NCBI RefSeq assembly: GCF_900188105.1
Contig: NZ_FZNP01000001.1
Location: 310,001-374,000 of the forward strand
DNA from: Actinomadura mexicana
GTDB lineage: Bacteria > Actinomycetota > Actinomycetes > Streptosporangiales > Streptosporangiaceae
Reading direction: 5' to 3'
Length of the DNA: 64,000 nucleotides
Position 1 is the first letter of the stretch. Each line of letters starts with the position of its first letter. The notes below the pieces were generated by a model that was given only the letters and a program-made list of their open reading frames with translations, had not been told where the DNA came from and searched no databases. Positions 51,419 to 61,106 of the stretch are shown one piece after another. A program made the position numbers and the translations under genes.

Positions 51419-51469
51419 CGACGGGCTTCCGCCGCTCTCCTGGCCCCCGCTCGCGCGGGACGGGCCAGG

Positions 51470-52264
51470 TCAGGCGCCGCGGGCGAGGGCGTCGATGGCG
51501 GCGACGTCCTCGTCCGTGAGGGCGATGCCGTCCAGGTCGAAGTTGGCGGCGATGTGCTCCGGGCGCGACGACCGGGGAAGGATCACGATGTCGTGCTCCA
51601 GGTGCCAGCGGAGGACGACCTGGGCGGGCGTGGCGCCGTGCCGCCGGGCGATCCCGGTGAGGACCGGGTCGCGCAGGTCGGTGTTCTTCAGACCGCTGTA
51701 GCCCTCGACCACGACCTCCCGGCGCCGGTGCTCGTCCAGCAGGGCCGGGTCGTGCTGCGCCGGGCCCCACGAGATCTGGTTGACCGCCGGTCGCCGCCCG
51801 GTCGCCTCGGTCAGCCGGTCGATCAGCGCCGGGCTGTAGTTGCTCACCCCGACGTTGCGGGCCAGTCCCGCGTCCTTCGCCTCCAGCAGGGCCTCCCACG
51901 TCGGGACGAACTCGTCCCGGCCGGTCGGCCAGTGGATCAGCCAGAGGTCCACATAGCCGGTGTCGAGCAGCCGGAGGCTCGACTCCAGGGTGCGGCGGGC
52001 GTGCCGCGCGTCCTGCGGGCGCAACTTGGTGGTGAGGAAGACCTGCTCCCGGTCCACGCCGCTGTCCTTCACGGCCCGGCCGACGTCCGCCTCGTTGCGG
52101 TACAGGGTCGCGGTGTCGACGTGCCGGTAACCGATCTCGAGCGCCGCGCGCACCGAGGCGTACGCCGCCTTGGGCCGCAGTTGCCAGGTCCCGAAACCGA
52201 TCAACGGCAGCGCGGTGCCGCCGGGCAGATTCACAGTCCGCGTCATGCCTCGTATTCTGCCCAT
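51470..52264 (-). CDS. Aldo-keto reductase
   Basis: The 264-residue enzyme has the AKR barrel and tetrad: Asp and Tyr in YRHVDTATLYRNE, Lys in FLTTKLRP and His in LWLIHWPTG. The C-terminus has ILPRSSRPEHIAANFDLDG, the NADPH-binding stretch. ATG 52264 follows GGAAGGG; ATG 52246 six codons later is an alternative. It is convergent with the epimerase gene and divergent from the peptidoglycan-binding protein. Confidence 0.93.
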   Translation of the reverse strand: MGRIRGMTRTVNLPGGTALPLIGFGTWQLRPKAAYASVRAALEIGYRHVDTATLYRNEADVGRAVKDSGVDREQVFLTTKLRPQDARHARRTLESSLRLLDTGYVDLWLIHWPTGRDEFVPTWEALLEAKDAGLARNVGVSNYSPALIDRLTEATGRRPAVNQISWGPAQHDPALLDEHRRREVVVEGYSGLKNTDLRDPVLTGIARRHGATPAQVVLRWHLEHDIVILPRSSRPEHIAANFDLDGIALTDEDVAAIDALARGA

Positions 52265-52469
52265 GATCGTCGCCCTTCCAACGACGTCCGTTTCCGCCCT
52301 GGCGGCTTCCCGGACACGGGTGTCCCATCTGTCAGATCGCGTGGGCGTCTGTACGGAATCGCCTGGCGGACAGGCTGACAACAACGATCTTCTTGTGAAC
52401 ACGTGCGCGGTCGGGCGACCGTGGTCTTCGTCGCGGGCTCTGCGCCCGGCTCCCCTACCAGGAGACCCG

Positions 52470-53330
52470 ATGAAGCCGCCTTCGTATGCCGCCGCCGTCG
52501 TGACGGCGACCCTGCTCACCTCGCTCACCGGAACGGCCGGGTCGCCGGCGGCCCAGGCGGCCGGCGGCCGGGTCCCCGGCGCCCGGGCCCTGCCCAGCGT
52601 GAACATGGAGGCCACCGTCAAGGCCGCCCAGATCGACCCGCGGCGGGCGGACGACACGCTGACCCCGGGCGCGAAGGCCGGCGTGCTCCTGGTCGAGCAG
52701 GCACTGCGCGACCGGAACCTGCTCGACGCCGCATGGGTCGACGGCTACTTCGGCACCACCACGACCGCCGCCTACGCGAAATACCAGAAGTCGCTCGGCT
52801 ACACCGGCCTCGCCGCCAACGGGCTGCCGGGCAGGACGTCGCTCGCCCAGCTCGGGACCGGACGCTTCACGGTCGCCGACGTCATCGAACCGGGTGCCCG
52901 CGGGTCCACCGGCGGGGTCGTCGTCAACGCCCGGACGCGGAGCATGCTGGCCGAGGCGGCGCGGCTGCTCGGCCGCGACCTCGCGCTGGACCAGGGCTCC
53001 TACAACCCCGGCGGCGACCCCACGTCCGCGGGCACCCACGACGGCGGAGGCGTCGTCGACGTCTCGGTGAAGGGGATGGACTCCGCCGCCCGCACCGCGG
53101 TCGCCCGCGCGCTGCGCCGTGTCGGCTTCGCCGCATGGGTGCGCAGCCCCGCCCAGGGCGACTGGCCGTGGCACATCCACGCCGCCGCCATCAGCGACAC
53201 CGATCTCTCAAGCCAGGCCCAGCACCAGACCGGTGACTACTACCTCGGCCTGAACGGCCTCTCCGGCCGCGGCCCCGACGACGGCCCGAAAGTGACCATC
53301 CGCACCTGGGAGGAGTACCAGCGAACCTGA
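52470..53330 (+). CDS. Secreted peptidoglycan-binding protein with M15-like metallopeptidase domain
   Basis: The 286-residue protein has an N-terminal signal peptide (hydrophobic AAAVVTATLLTSLTGTA, cleavage near AQAA), a peptidoglycan-binding-like repeat (VDGYFGTTTTAAYAKYQKSLG) and a C-terminal domain with GTHDGGGVVDVS and PWHIHA. The His/Asp/His arrangement matches the zinc ligands of M15 D-Ala-D-Ala-type peptidases. ATG 52470 follows CCAGGAGA. It is the first of three consecutive wall-active genes. Confidence 0.83.
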   Translation: MKPPSYAAAVVTATLLTSLTGTAGSPAAQAAGGRVPGARALPSVNMEATVKAAQIDPRRADDTLTPGAKAGVLLVEQALRDRNLLDAAWVDGYFGTTTTAAYAKYQKSLGYTGLAANGLPGRTSLAQLGTGRFTVADVIEPGARGSTGGVVVNARTRSMLAEAARLLGRDLALDQGSYNPGGDPTSAGTHDGGGVVDVSVKGMDSAARTAVARALRRVGFAAWVRSPAQGDWPWHIHAAAISDTDLSSQAQHQTGDYYLGLNGLSGRGPDDGPKVTIRTWEEYQRT

Positions 53331-53388
53331 CCCGTCCGTCCGTACACCAGGCAACGACGACAGGAACGAGAACAGAGGAGAGAACGGC

Positions 53389-54279
53389 ATGAACAAGCTC
53401 ACCAAGGTCCTCACCACGACGGTGACCGGCGCCGTCGCGCTCGGCGGGGTCGTGTCGGTCTTCGTGTCGCCCGCTTCGGCGGCGGCCCGGAACGGCACGT
53501 GCGAGAGCGGCGAGTTCTGCTACTACTTCAACAGCGACAACCAGGGCTCGGTCTCCGACTTCACCGGCTCGGTCGCCGACTACGGCACCACGCAGCCCTC
53601 CTGCTACGACTTCAAGGGCGACGGCAACGGCAAGGGCACGTGCGTCAAGAACAACGCCGCGTCGGTATGGAACAACAGCACCAAGACCGTCCGCGTCTAC
53701 TACAACAGCAACTACGGCGGCGGCTACCAGGACTTCAAGGCCGGCGCCAAGGGCAACCTGAACGCGACCCTCAAGAACCAGAACGCCTCGCACGAGTTCT
53801 CGCCGTCGGCGCGCACGAACATGTCCTACGGGCTGTACGCGACGAGCGGCGGGAGCATCACCTGCGGCTTCGACGGCTACACCACCACGCCCGGCCGGCA
53901 CGAGGGCATCGACATCGCCCGCGGCATCGGCTCCGACGTCCACGCCCTGGTGGCCGGTAAGATCATCTACATCGCGCGCGGCGCCACCGGCAGTTCGGGA
54001 CTGTCCACGATCTCCGTCTACAACGCCTCGCTCGGCAAGACGGTGATCTACCTGCACTCCGCTCCGCGGTCCTCGCTGAGCGTGGGGCAGTCGATCAGCC
54101 GCGGCCAGGTCATCGCCGACGAGTCGTGGCACGGGGTGTCGTCCAGCTCGTCCGCCCACACCCACGTCGAGATGCGTCCCGGGCAGCAGACGCACGCAGC
54201 CAAGAGCGTCGGCGACCCGACCCTGGACAACCCGAACCCGACCTCGTTCTGGAACTCCCAGGGCTACAACGTCCGATAG
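53389..54279 (+). CDS. Secreted I36-type module fused to M23 peptidase
   Basis: The 296-residue protein has a signal peptide (TTTVTGAVALGGVVSVFVSPASA). A domain of about 110 residues rich in Cys, Tyr and Asn follows (CESGEFCYYFNS, SCYDFKGDGNGKGTC), resembling the peptidase inhibitor I36/beta-gamma-crystallin-like fold. The C-terminal M23 metalloendopeptidase has zinc-ligand motifs RHEGIDIA and HTHVEM. It should cleave peptidoglycan crosslinks; the I36 module may target or restrain it. The N-terminal module is nearly identical to that of the next gene. Confidence 0.88.
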   Translation: MNKLTKVLTTTVTGAVALGGVVSVFVSPASAAARNGTCESGEFCYYFNSDNQGSVSDFTGSVADYGTTQPSCYDFKGDGNGKGTCVKNNAASVWNNSTKTVRVYYNSNYGGGYQDFKAGAKGNLNATLKNQNASHEFSPSARTNMSYGLYATSGGSITCGFDGYTTTPGRHEGIDIARGIGSDVHALVAGKIIYIARGATGSSGLSTISVYNASLGKTVIYLHSAPRSSLSVGQSISRGQVIADESWHGVSSSSSAHTHVEMRPGQQTHAAKSVGDPTLDNPNPTSFWNSQGYNVR

Positions 54280-54313
54280 AGCGCAGCGGCCTCCACCGGA
54301 GGGGAAGACGACT

Positions 54314-55261
54314 GTGTCCACACGAAGCGTGCGGCTGATCTCGCGGCTCACCGCGACGACCGCCGCGATGGCGCTCGGCGGGGCCGCCCTCATCCCGGCC
54401 TCCCCCGCCTCGGCCGCGACCCGCAACGGAGACTGCGAGACCGGCGAGTTCTGCTACTACTTCAACAGCGGCAACCAGGGCTCGGTCTCGGACTTCACGG
54501 GCTCGGTCGCCGACTACGGGACGGCCCAGCCTTCCTGCTACGACTTCAAGGGCCCCGGCAACGGCAAGGGCGCCTGCATCAAGAACGCCGCCGCCTCGGT
54601 CTGGAACAAGAGCGGCGAGACGGTCCGCGTCTACTACAACAGCGACTACGGCGGCAGCTACCAGGACTTCAAGGCCGGCGCCAAGGGCGACCTGAACGCC
54701 ACGCTCAAGAACCAGAACGCCTCGCACCGGTTCCTGAGCTCGACGCCGCCCCCGACCGGATGCAAGACCGACGGCACCGACGACAAGCTCCCCTCCACGA
54801 TCCTGGTGTACCGGGTGTCACTCGGCCGGGTGGACCGGGTGGCGTTCAAGACCTACGTCAAGGACGTCCTGCCCAACGAGTGGGTGCCGAGCTGGCCCAC
54901 GGAGTCCCTGAAGGCCGGGGCGATGGCCGTCAAGAGCTACGGCTGGTACTGGGCGCTGCACTCGACCCGCAAGACGTCGGGCGGCCAGTGCTTCGACGTC
55001 TACGACACCACGTCGAGCCAGGTCTACAGGCCCGGCTCCGCCCAGGCGCCGACGAGCACCGCGGTGGACGCGACGTGGGGCACCCGCATGGCCCGCGGCG
55101 GAAAGATCCTTGAGGCCCACTACTGCTCCACGACGACGGCGTGCGGCGGCTGGGTCACGGGGGACTGGATGTCGCAGTACGGCTCCCGCGACAAGGCCGA
55201 CGCGGGCTGGAGCCACTCCAGGATCCTCCAGGCCTACTACGACGGGATCGTCCTCTCCTGA
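54314..55261 (+). CDS. Secreted I36-type module fused to SpoIID/LytB-like domain
   Basis: The 315-residue protein has a signal peptide (AAMALGGAALIPASPASA). An I36-type module matches that of the preceding gene over about 110 residues (for example CYYFNSGNQGSVSDFTGSVA). The C-terminal domain has KDVLPNEWVPSWPTESLKAG, MAVKSYGWY and YCSTTTACGGWV, the pattern of SpoIID/LytB glycan-strand lytic transglycosylase-like proteins. GTG 54314 follows GGAGGGG. Together with the M15-like and M23 proteins it forms a wall-remodelling group. Confidence 0.87.
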   Translation: MSTRSVRLISRLTATTAAMALGGAALIPASPASAATRNGDCETGEFCYYFNSGNQGSVSDFTGSVADYGTAQPSCYDFKGPGNGKGACIKNAAASVWNKSGETVRVYYNSDYGGSYQDFKAGAKGDLNATLKNQNASHRFLSSTPPPTGCKTDGTDDKLPSTILVYRVSLGRVDRVAFKTYVKDVLPNEWVPSWPTESLKAGAMAVKSYGWYWALHSTRKTSGGQCFDVYDTTSSQVYRPGSAQAPTSTAVDATWGTRMARGGKILEAHYCSTTTACGGWVTGDWMSQYGSRDKADAGWSHSRILQAYYDGIVLS

Positions 55262-55279
55262 TCACTACCGTCCGACCCG

Positions 55280-55312
55280 AGCCCCCCGCCGTGCCCCTCC
55301 ACGGCGGGGGCT
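55280..55312. terminator. Bidirectional hairpin terminator
   Basis: Arms AGCCCCC..CGCCGTG and CACGGCGGGGGCT pair over 13 positions with one bulged C and a short CCCCTC loop. It lies between the convergent SpoIID-like gene (ends 55261) and the NBR1-like gene (stop at 55311-55313), ideally placed to stop transcription from both sides. There is no T-run, typical for actinomycetes. Confidence 0.7.
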
Positions 55313-56321
55313 ACGGCCCTTCGACGATGACCTGGAAGTTGACCGGACGGCTTCCGGGGAACGCGACCTTCCCCGCACCGTCCACCATCTTGAACCGCAC
55401 GTAGCACAAGCCCGGCTTCCGCGGCGTGGTGATGTCGGTGCGGATGTCGACCGCCTGGCCTGGTTCCGTGTCGGCGATCGGCACTTCGGAGATGGTCTGG
55501 CAGTTGTCGGCCTTCTGCGGGAGGTCGAGGCGGCGCAGCGAGTAGCCGTCCCACGGGACCGTTCCGGAGTTCTTGAGCCGCCATACCTTGGTGATGTTCT
55601 GGCCGGTGCCGACGCGCGTGCAGTCGGGCAGCGTGATGTCGGCGACGAACATGGCGGCGTCGCCCTTGTGCCTCGGCGGAGCCGCAGCGGGGTTGGTCGC
55701 CTGCACCGGGCAGTCGGCCGGAGACAGCGCGGTCTTCGACCGGTTGCCGTACTCCTCCAGCGCGTCCTTGCCGGAGTCGCGGTCGACCACGATGAGGACC
55801 ACGGCCCATGTACCGATGACGGCTGCGGCCAGCGCGATCGCCCCCGGACTGCTCAGCTGGACTCGCCGCCGGCGTTTCGGGGCGGGGAAGGTCGCCTGGA
55901 CGTCCCCCGCCATCCGCCCGGTCGGTGGTGGCCGGACGGGCCGGGATCGCGAGGTCTCGTCACCCGCCGGGGGCTCCGGCGGCCCGATGGCGAGGTGCGC
56001 GGCCTGCGCTTCCCCGGTGCTCGCGGCGGAGCCTTCGAGCACGGCGGACGCGGGCCTCCCCGCGCTCGCCGACCTGACCGCCAGGTTCGCCCGCTCCCAG
56101 CGTTCGCGGTACGCCGCCGGATCCGCGCCGCACGCCTTGACGAACTCGACGGTGGTCCCCCAACTCGGGAGCCGGTTGCCCTTCGTGGCCTCGTGCAGCG
56201 TCGTGTGCGAGATCGCCCCCGACCTTCCCGACATCTCCCGTAAAGGCGGGTTGCCAACCGATTCCCGCAGTTCCCGCAGAACCGCCGCGAAGTCCTCGAT
56301 CGCCTCCGCCTGTGCACGCAT
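55311..56321 (-). CDS. HTH - transmembrane - NBR1/Ig-like domain protein
   Basis: The roughly 336-residue protein has an N-terminal Xre-like helix-turn-helix region (residues 5-80, LREMSGRSGAISHTTLHEAT, GNRLPSWGTTVEFVKACG). A basic, Pro-rich linker (PKRRRRV) and a single hydrophobic helix (GAIALAAAVIGTWAVVLIVV) follow. The extracellular Ig-like domain is of the NBR1 four-tryptophan type (VWRLKNSGTVPWDGYSLRRL). Such proteins are known in actinomycetes but not characterised; a membrane-tethered sensor that binds DNA is plausible. ATG 56321 has GGTGGA ahead; GTG 56330 is an alternative. Confidence 0.75.
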   Translation of the reverse strand: MRAQAEAIEDFAAVLRELRESVGNPPLREMSGRSGAISHTTLHEATKGNRLPSWGTTVEFVKACGADPAAYRERWERANLAVRSASAGRPASAVLEGSAASTGEAQAAHLAIGPPEPPAGDETSRSRPVRPPPTGRMAGDVQATFPAPKRRRRVQLSSPGAIALAAAVIGTWAVVLIVVDRDSGKDALEEYGNRSKTALSPADCPVQATNPAAAPPRHKGDAAMFVADITLPDCTRVGTGQNITKVWRLKNSGTVPWDGYSLRRLDLPQKADNCQTISEVPIADTEPGQAVDIRTDITTPRKPGLCYVRFKMVDGAGKVAFPGSRPVNFQVIVEGP

Positions 56322-57011
56322 GGGGTCCACCGGGTGAAGCTAACAGCGCCCGCGTCCTCCCTCAAGCACAGATCTTTATCGGTTATCTTCCGTTGTGGTC
56401 GCCCTTTTGAGCTGATCAACATGCGGGCGGGACCGCCCAGCGTGCAGGCGACCGTGCCGAACCTGGCCCCGATCACATCGTGGGTCCCCACACCGCACGG
56501 CCGGGACGGCGTCGCCCGGCGACTCACCACCGGCCGCGCCACCTCCTGGACGGCCGCGAACGCACCCTGGAGGCCATCGGCGCCGGAACCCGCACCGCCG
56601 GGGCCGCACCCTCGGTCAGAACGACCACACCATCGGCATCGAGAACGAGGACACCTGCATGACGGCGGAGCCCACCGGCTTCGGCGACGCCCGGCACGCG
56701 TCGCCGCGCCTGCGCAACCAGGTCGCCGACGGGCGGGCGAGCGGTATCCGGCGGAAGTGTCCGGAGCCGCTCGGCGGCCTTCCCAGGCCGCGCTTCACCT
56801 TCGGCGGCGGACCGGCGGCCGCCCGCAGAACCCACCAACTGACGGGCATCCCGAAACGTCGCGGAGTCGAAATGAAATGAGAAGTCCTTCCTGGTCGGCC
56901 GAGGGTAAAGGCCGATGGCCGTAAATTTGTCCGGAGCGCTCCACCTGAGTGTTTCGCGTGCCCGCCGTTTGCCCATACCTCAATGGTGTCGCCTGAAGCC
57001 AGGAGTTGGGC
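56322..57011. other. Intergenic region with a decayed gene remnant
   Basis: About 690 bases without an intact gene. It holds the amidase remnant at 56540-56690, several long open frames that look like GC-rich shadows, and the promoter region of the ammonium transporter. I do not see a clear GlnR box, although nitrogen control would be expected. Confidence 0.5.
56540..56690 (+). pseudogene. Remnant of a PGRP-type N-acetylmuramoyl-L-alanine amidase
   Basis: Translation in one frame gives LLDGRERTLEAIGAGTR (about 56543-56593). A second frame gives LGQNDHTIGIENEDTCMTAE (56611-56670). Joined, these resemble the peptidoglycan-recognition amidase segment EGRxRTLE...GxNDHTIGIENEGTY. The switch of frame between them means a frameshift, and nothing recognisable continues on either side, so this is a short degenerate fragment. 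Based on memory of the family. Confidence 0.45.
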
Positions 57012-58226
<1,215 letters not shown>

Positions 58227-58237
58227 GCGCTCCCGGC

Positions 58238-58285
58238 GAAGGACCAGGTGAAGGACCAGGTGAGGGACCCGATGAGGGACGCGGC
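58238..58285 (+). repeat. Four imperfect tandem copies of a 12-base unit
   Basis: Copies GAAGGACCAGGT, GAAGGACCAGGT, GAGGGACCCGAT and GAGGGACGCGGC follow head to tail. The first two are identical and the others diverged. They fill the space between the convergent amt and FUSC genes. No function is apparent. Confidence 0.6.
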
Positions 58286-58287
58286 CG

Positions 58288-60222
58288 TCACAGCGGAAGG
58301 GTCCTGCGCAGGCGACGGGTCTGGGCGGCCGCTTCGCCGAGGACGCCCTCGGCGGAGGGGCCGGGCAGGTCCCGCGCCGGCGGCGGCCGTCCGTCGCGGA
58401 CCGCGGCGGCCATCTCCCGGAGATCCGCCGAGATGGCCCCGACCGCCTGCTGCGGCGGCGCTTCGGCGCCTCCGCGGACCTTGACGGAGGCCGCGGTGAC
58501 GGCGTCCACGAGCGCGTCCAGCGCGCCCAGGACCGGACACCAGGCGGCGCCCGTGCGGCTGGCCGGCGGCGGTTCGGACCGGACCTGCCGCAGGTCGACC
58601 CGGACGGCGTCGAGGGTGCGGTGCAGCGCCCGCCGGTCCCGGGCCCGGACGTCCCGGGAACCGGTGAAGGCCTCGTCGAGGTAGTCGGCGAGCGCCCCGA
58701 ACCCGGCGGCGAACCCGTCACTGATCCGGAACCGGCGGCTCCCCGGCCAGAAGGCGTAGCCGAAGACCAGCACGATCAGGCATCCGAGGAGGGTGTCGGA
58801 CAGGCGGGCCAGCACGAGTTCGTCGGAGGGCACGGGCGAGACCATGTCGAACAGGAAGAGCATGAGGGGGGTGACGGCGACCGTCCGCATCGCGAAGGAC
58901 CTGCCCTTCAGCACCGGGATCAGCCCGCCGAAGAACACCGCGAGCGGGACGGCGGCCCAACCGCGCGGGACGGCCACCAGCACCAGCAGGGTGGGGACGG
59001 CCGCGACGATCGTGCCGATCCCGCGCAGCAGGGACCGGACGAAGACCGAGCCGAAGTCGGGTTTCAGGACCACGGCGACCGTCAGCGGAAGCCAGAGGGA
59101 GTGCACCGTGGGGATCCAGAGGTCATGGAGCACCCCGGGGAACTCGACGAACGCCGAGGCGATCGCCATGCACAGGGCCAGCCGGAGCCCGTACCACCAG
59201 GCCGCCCCGGAAGTGAAGGCCATCAGCGTGGCCCGGTACGCCCGGGCCGGCAGAGGTCTCGGCATGCCGAGCCAGTCAGGGTCCTCCGGGTGCGCCTCCG
59301 AGAGCCGCCGCCGGGCGAACTCGACGGGCCGGGCGAACTCCGGGTCCCCGCGGAAGGGCGGGATCGCCGCGTCCCGGTTCCCGGCCCGGACGGCGTCCGC
59401 GATCCGCCGCACCTCCTCCGGCAGTCCCGCGGGCGCGGGCCGCTCGGACCGGATGAGGAGGGTGAGCGCCTCCATCAGGGGCATGGCCGCGTTGAGCATG
59501 CCGACCAGCCACCGCGCCTCCTCGCCCCAGTTCTCCCTCCCCCGGACGCGATGGCGCGTCAGCGCGTCCTGGGCGGTGTCCACCGCCTCGCTGAGCGCGA
59601 GCCGGGCGTCGCCCGGGTGGGCGGCGGCGTCGATCAGGTCCGCGGCCCGGTCGTAGACGCCGGCGACGGCCCGGTGCTCGGGGCCGGCACGCCGGCTCCA
59701 CGGACGCCAGCTCAGCAGCGTCAGGACGAAGAAGAAGGCTCCGCCCGCGAGCTGGCAGAGCGGGGGGAGCCACCAGGACCCGAGCTGGGGCAGCCCGGTG
59801 CCGATCACGTTCAGGAACAGTAGCGCCAGCGCGGCCCCCGACACGACGCCGCCGATCGAGCTGACCAGCCCGCAGAACAGGGCGACCACCGTGGTCATCG
59901 CCACCGTCTGCCAGCCGTGCCCGTGGGCGAGCCGGCCGATCACCAGGCCGGCCGCGCCTGCCGGCTGCGAGACCAGGAGCCCGAGCGCCCTCGACCGGTA
60001 CGGGCCGGTGTTGGGCCGCATCGACGCCAGCACCATGCCGGCCGCGGCGAGCAGCCCCGCACGGGGTTCGTCCAGTGCCAGCGCCACCGCGATGACAGCG
60101 CCGAACGCGCCCCCAACGCGGACTGCCTCGTGCCAGGGCACGGGCTCCTTGGACACCGCGAGGGCCCGTTTCAGCCAGTTCCCCGCGTCGACCCGTGTGG
60201 CGCCCATCGGCGTCGACGGCAC
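58288..60222 (-). CDS. FUSC-family (YccS/fusaric-acid-resistance-like) membrane protein
   Basis: The 644-residue protein has two groups of hydrophobic helices, residues 35-175 and 340-485, separated and followed by soluble helical parts. The second group has the FUSC pattern ASAFVEFPGVLHDLWIPTVH and LKPDFGSVFVRSLLRGIGTI. The family is proposed to export aromatic acids, but its function is mostly unproven. GTG 60222 lies three bases after the FluC subunit stop, so it may be cotranscribed with the fluoride channel genes. Confidence 0.87.
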   Translation of the reverse strand: MPSTPMGATRVDAGNWLKRALAVSKEPVPWHEAVRVGGAFGAVIAVALALDEPRAGLLAAAGMVLASMRPNTGPYRSRALGLLVSQPAGAAGLVIGRLAHGHGWQTVAMTTVVALFCGLVSSIGGVVSGAALALLFLNVIGTGLPQLGSWWLPPLCQLAGGAFFFVLTLLSWRPWSRRAGPEHRAVAGVYDRAADLIDAAAHPGDARLALSEAVDTAQDALTRHRVRGRENWGEEARWLVGMLNAAMPLMEALTLLIRSERPAPAGLPEEVRRIADAVRAGNRDAAIPPFRGDPEFARPVEFARRRLSEAHPEDPDWLGMPRPLPARAYRATLMAFTSGAAWWYGLRLALCMAIASAFVEFPGVLHDLWIPTVHSLWLPLTVAVVLKPDFGSVFVRSLLRGIGTIVAAVPTLLVLVAVPRGWAAVPLAVFFGGLIPVLKGRSFAMRTVAVTPLMLFLFDMVSPVPSDELVLARLSDTLLGCLIVLVFGYAFWPGSRRFRISDGFAAGFGALADYLDEAFTGSRDVRARDRRALHRTLDAVRVDLRQVRSEPPPASRTGAAWCPVLGALDALVDAVTAASVKVRGGAEAPPQQAVGAISADLREMAAAVRDGRPPPARDLPGPSAEGVLGEAAAQTRRLRRTLPL

Positions 60223-60225
60223 GCG

Positions 60226-60582
60226 TCAGACCGCTTGGAACGCGGCGTACAGGAGGGTGAAGACGCCGATGCCCAGACCCAGGGAGAGGAGCACGTTGAC
60301 CGCGCCCCTGGCGTACTTCCCGTCCTGGAAGAGGTGGACGGTGTCCAGTTCGAAGGTGCTGAACGTGGTCAGCGCGCCGCAGAAGCCCGTGCCGACCAGG
60401 CCGTCGGGTACCGCGCTCGTGGTCACGCCGTGCAGCGCGCCCAGGATCCCGGTGCCGAGGAGGTTGACCGTCAGCGTCCCCCAGGGGAACGCCTTCCCGA
60501 ACCGGTTCTTGACCATCGTGTCGAGGACGAAGCGGAGCATGGCGCCGCACGCCCCTCCGATGAGGACCAGCAGGGCGATCAT
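60226..60582 (-). CDS. crcB: Fluoride channel subunit FluC/CrcB (second copy)
   Basis: The 118-residue protein has four hydrophobic helices and CrcB family blocks PWGTLTVNLLGTGILGAL and GTGFCGALTTFSTFELDT. FluC channels export fluoride as dual-topology dimers. ATG 60582 overlaps the stop of the preceding crcB copy as ATGA. Adjacent unequal copies usually form a heterodimeric channel. No fluoride riboswitch was recognised ahead of the pair. Confidence 0.93.
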   Translation of the reverse strand: MIALLVLIGGACGAMLRFVLDTMVKNRFGKAFPWGTLTVNLLGTGILGALHGVTTSAVPDGLVGTGFCGALTTFSTFELDTVHLFQDGKYARGAVNVLLSLGLGIGVFTLLYAAFQAV

Positions 60583-61106
60583 GTCGGCGCGCCCCCCTCC
60601 GGTCCGGCCGAGCGGTACGGCAGGAGCCCTCCGCCCCAGAGGCCGGCGGCGACCGCGATCCACCCGCCCACCACGCTGACCACCGCGTAGACGATGCTCT
60701 GGTCCCAGGACCCGGCACGGCCGAGGGCGTGGACCCCGTCGATGAGGTGGGAGAACGTGGTGAACCCTCCCAGGTAGCCGGTCACCAGCAGCGGCCGGGC
60801 GACGGGGTGCGGCCTGCCCTTGAGCAGGTACGTCGTCAGGATCCCGATGAACAGGCAGCCCAGCATGTTTACCAGGAGGGTCCCCCAGGGGAAGCCGTGC
60901 TCGGCTCCGGGCATCGCCTTGATGAGCAGATCACGCGCCAGGGCCCCGACCGCTCCTCCGATCGCGACGTCCAGGAGCGCGCGCGGCTTGATCCCCGGGT
61001 GGCGGACCCGCCCCCTCCCGCGCCGGTCCAGGACGGTGGCCTCGGCCGCCTCGCGGTGAAGCAGATGCCTTCCCGGCCTTCCCCCGTTCCCCACGGCCGG
61101 TGTCAC
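60579..61106 (-). CDS. crcB: Fluoride channel subunit FluC/CrcB (first copy)
   Basis: The 175-residue protein has a basic N-terminal extension of about 45 residues, then four helices with PWGTLLVNMLGCLFIGILTT and VTGYLGGFTTFSHLIDG. GTG 61106 overlaps the ureD stop as GTGA. Together with the next gene it forms the two-subunit type of fluoride exporter. The translational coupling to the urease accessory genes is unusual. Confidence 0.9.
   Translation of the reverse strand: MTPAVGNGGRPGRHLLHREAAEATVLDRRGRGRVRHPGIKPRALLDVAIGGAVGALARDLLIKAMPGAEHGFPWGTLLVNMLGCLFIGILTTYLLKGRPHPVARPLLVTGYLGGFTTFSHLIDGVHALGRAGSWDQSIVYAVVSVVGGWIAVAAGLWGGGLLPYRSAGPEGGAPT

Noticed and set aside
56334..56924. 196-codon plus-strand frame upstream of amt
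   Set aside because: No good ribosome site, low-complexity Arg/Pro/His-rich translation and overlap with the amidase relic in another frame.
60579..61106. Fluoride riboswitch for the crcB pair
   Set aside because: The first crcB start overlaps ureD, leaving no leader, and no riboswitch-like pseudoknot was recognisable.
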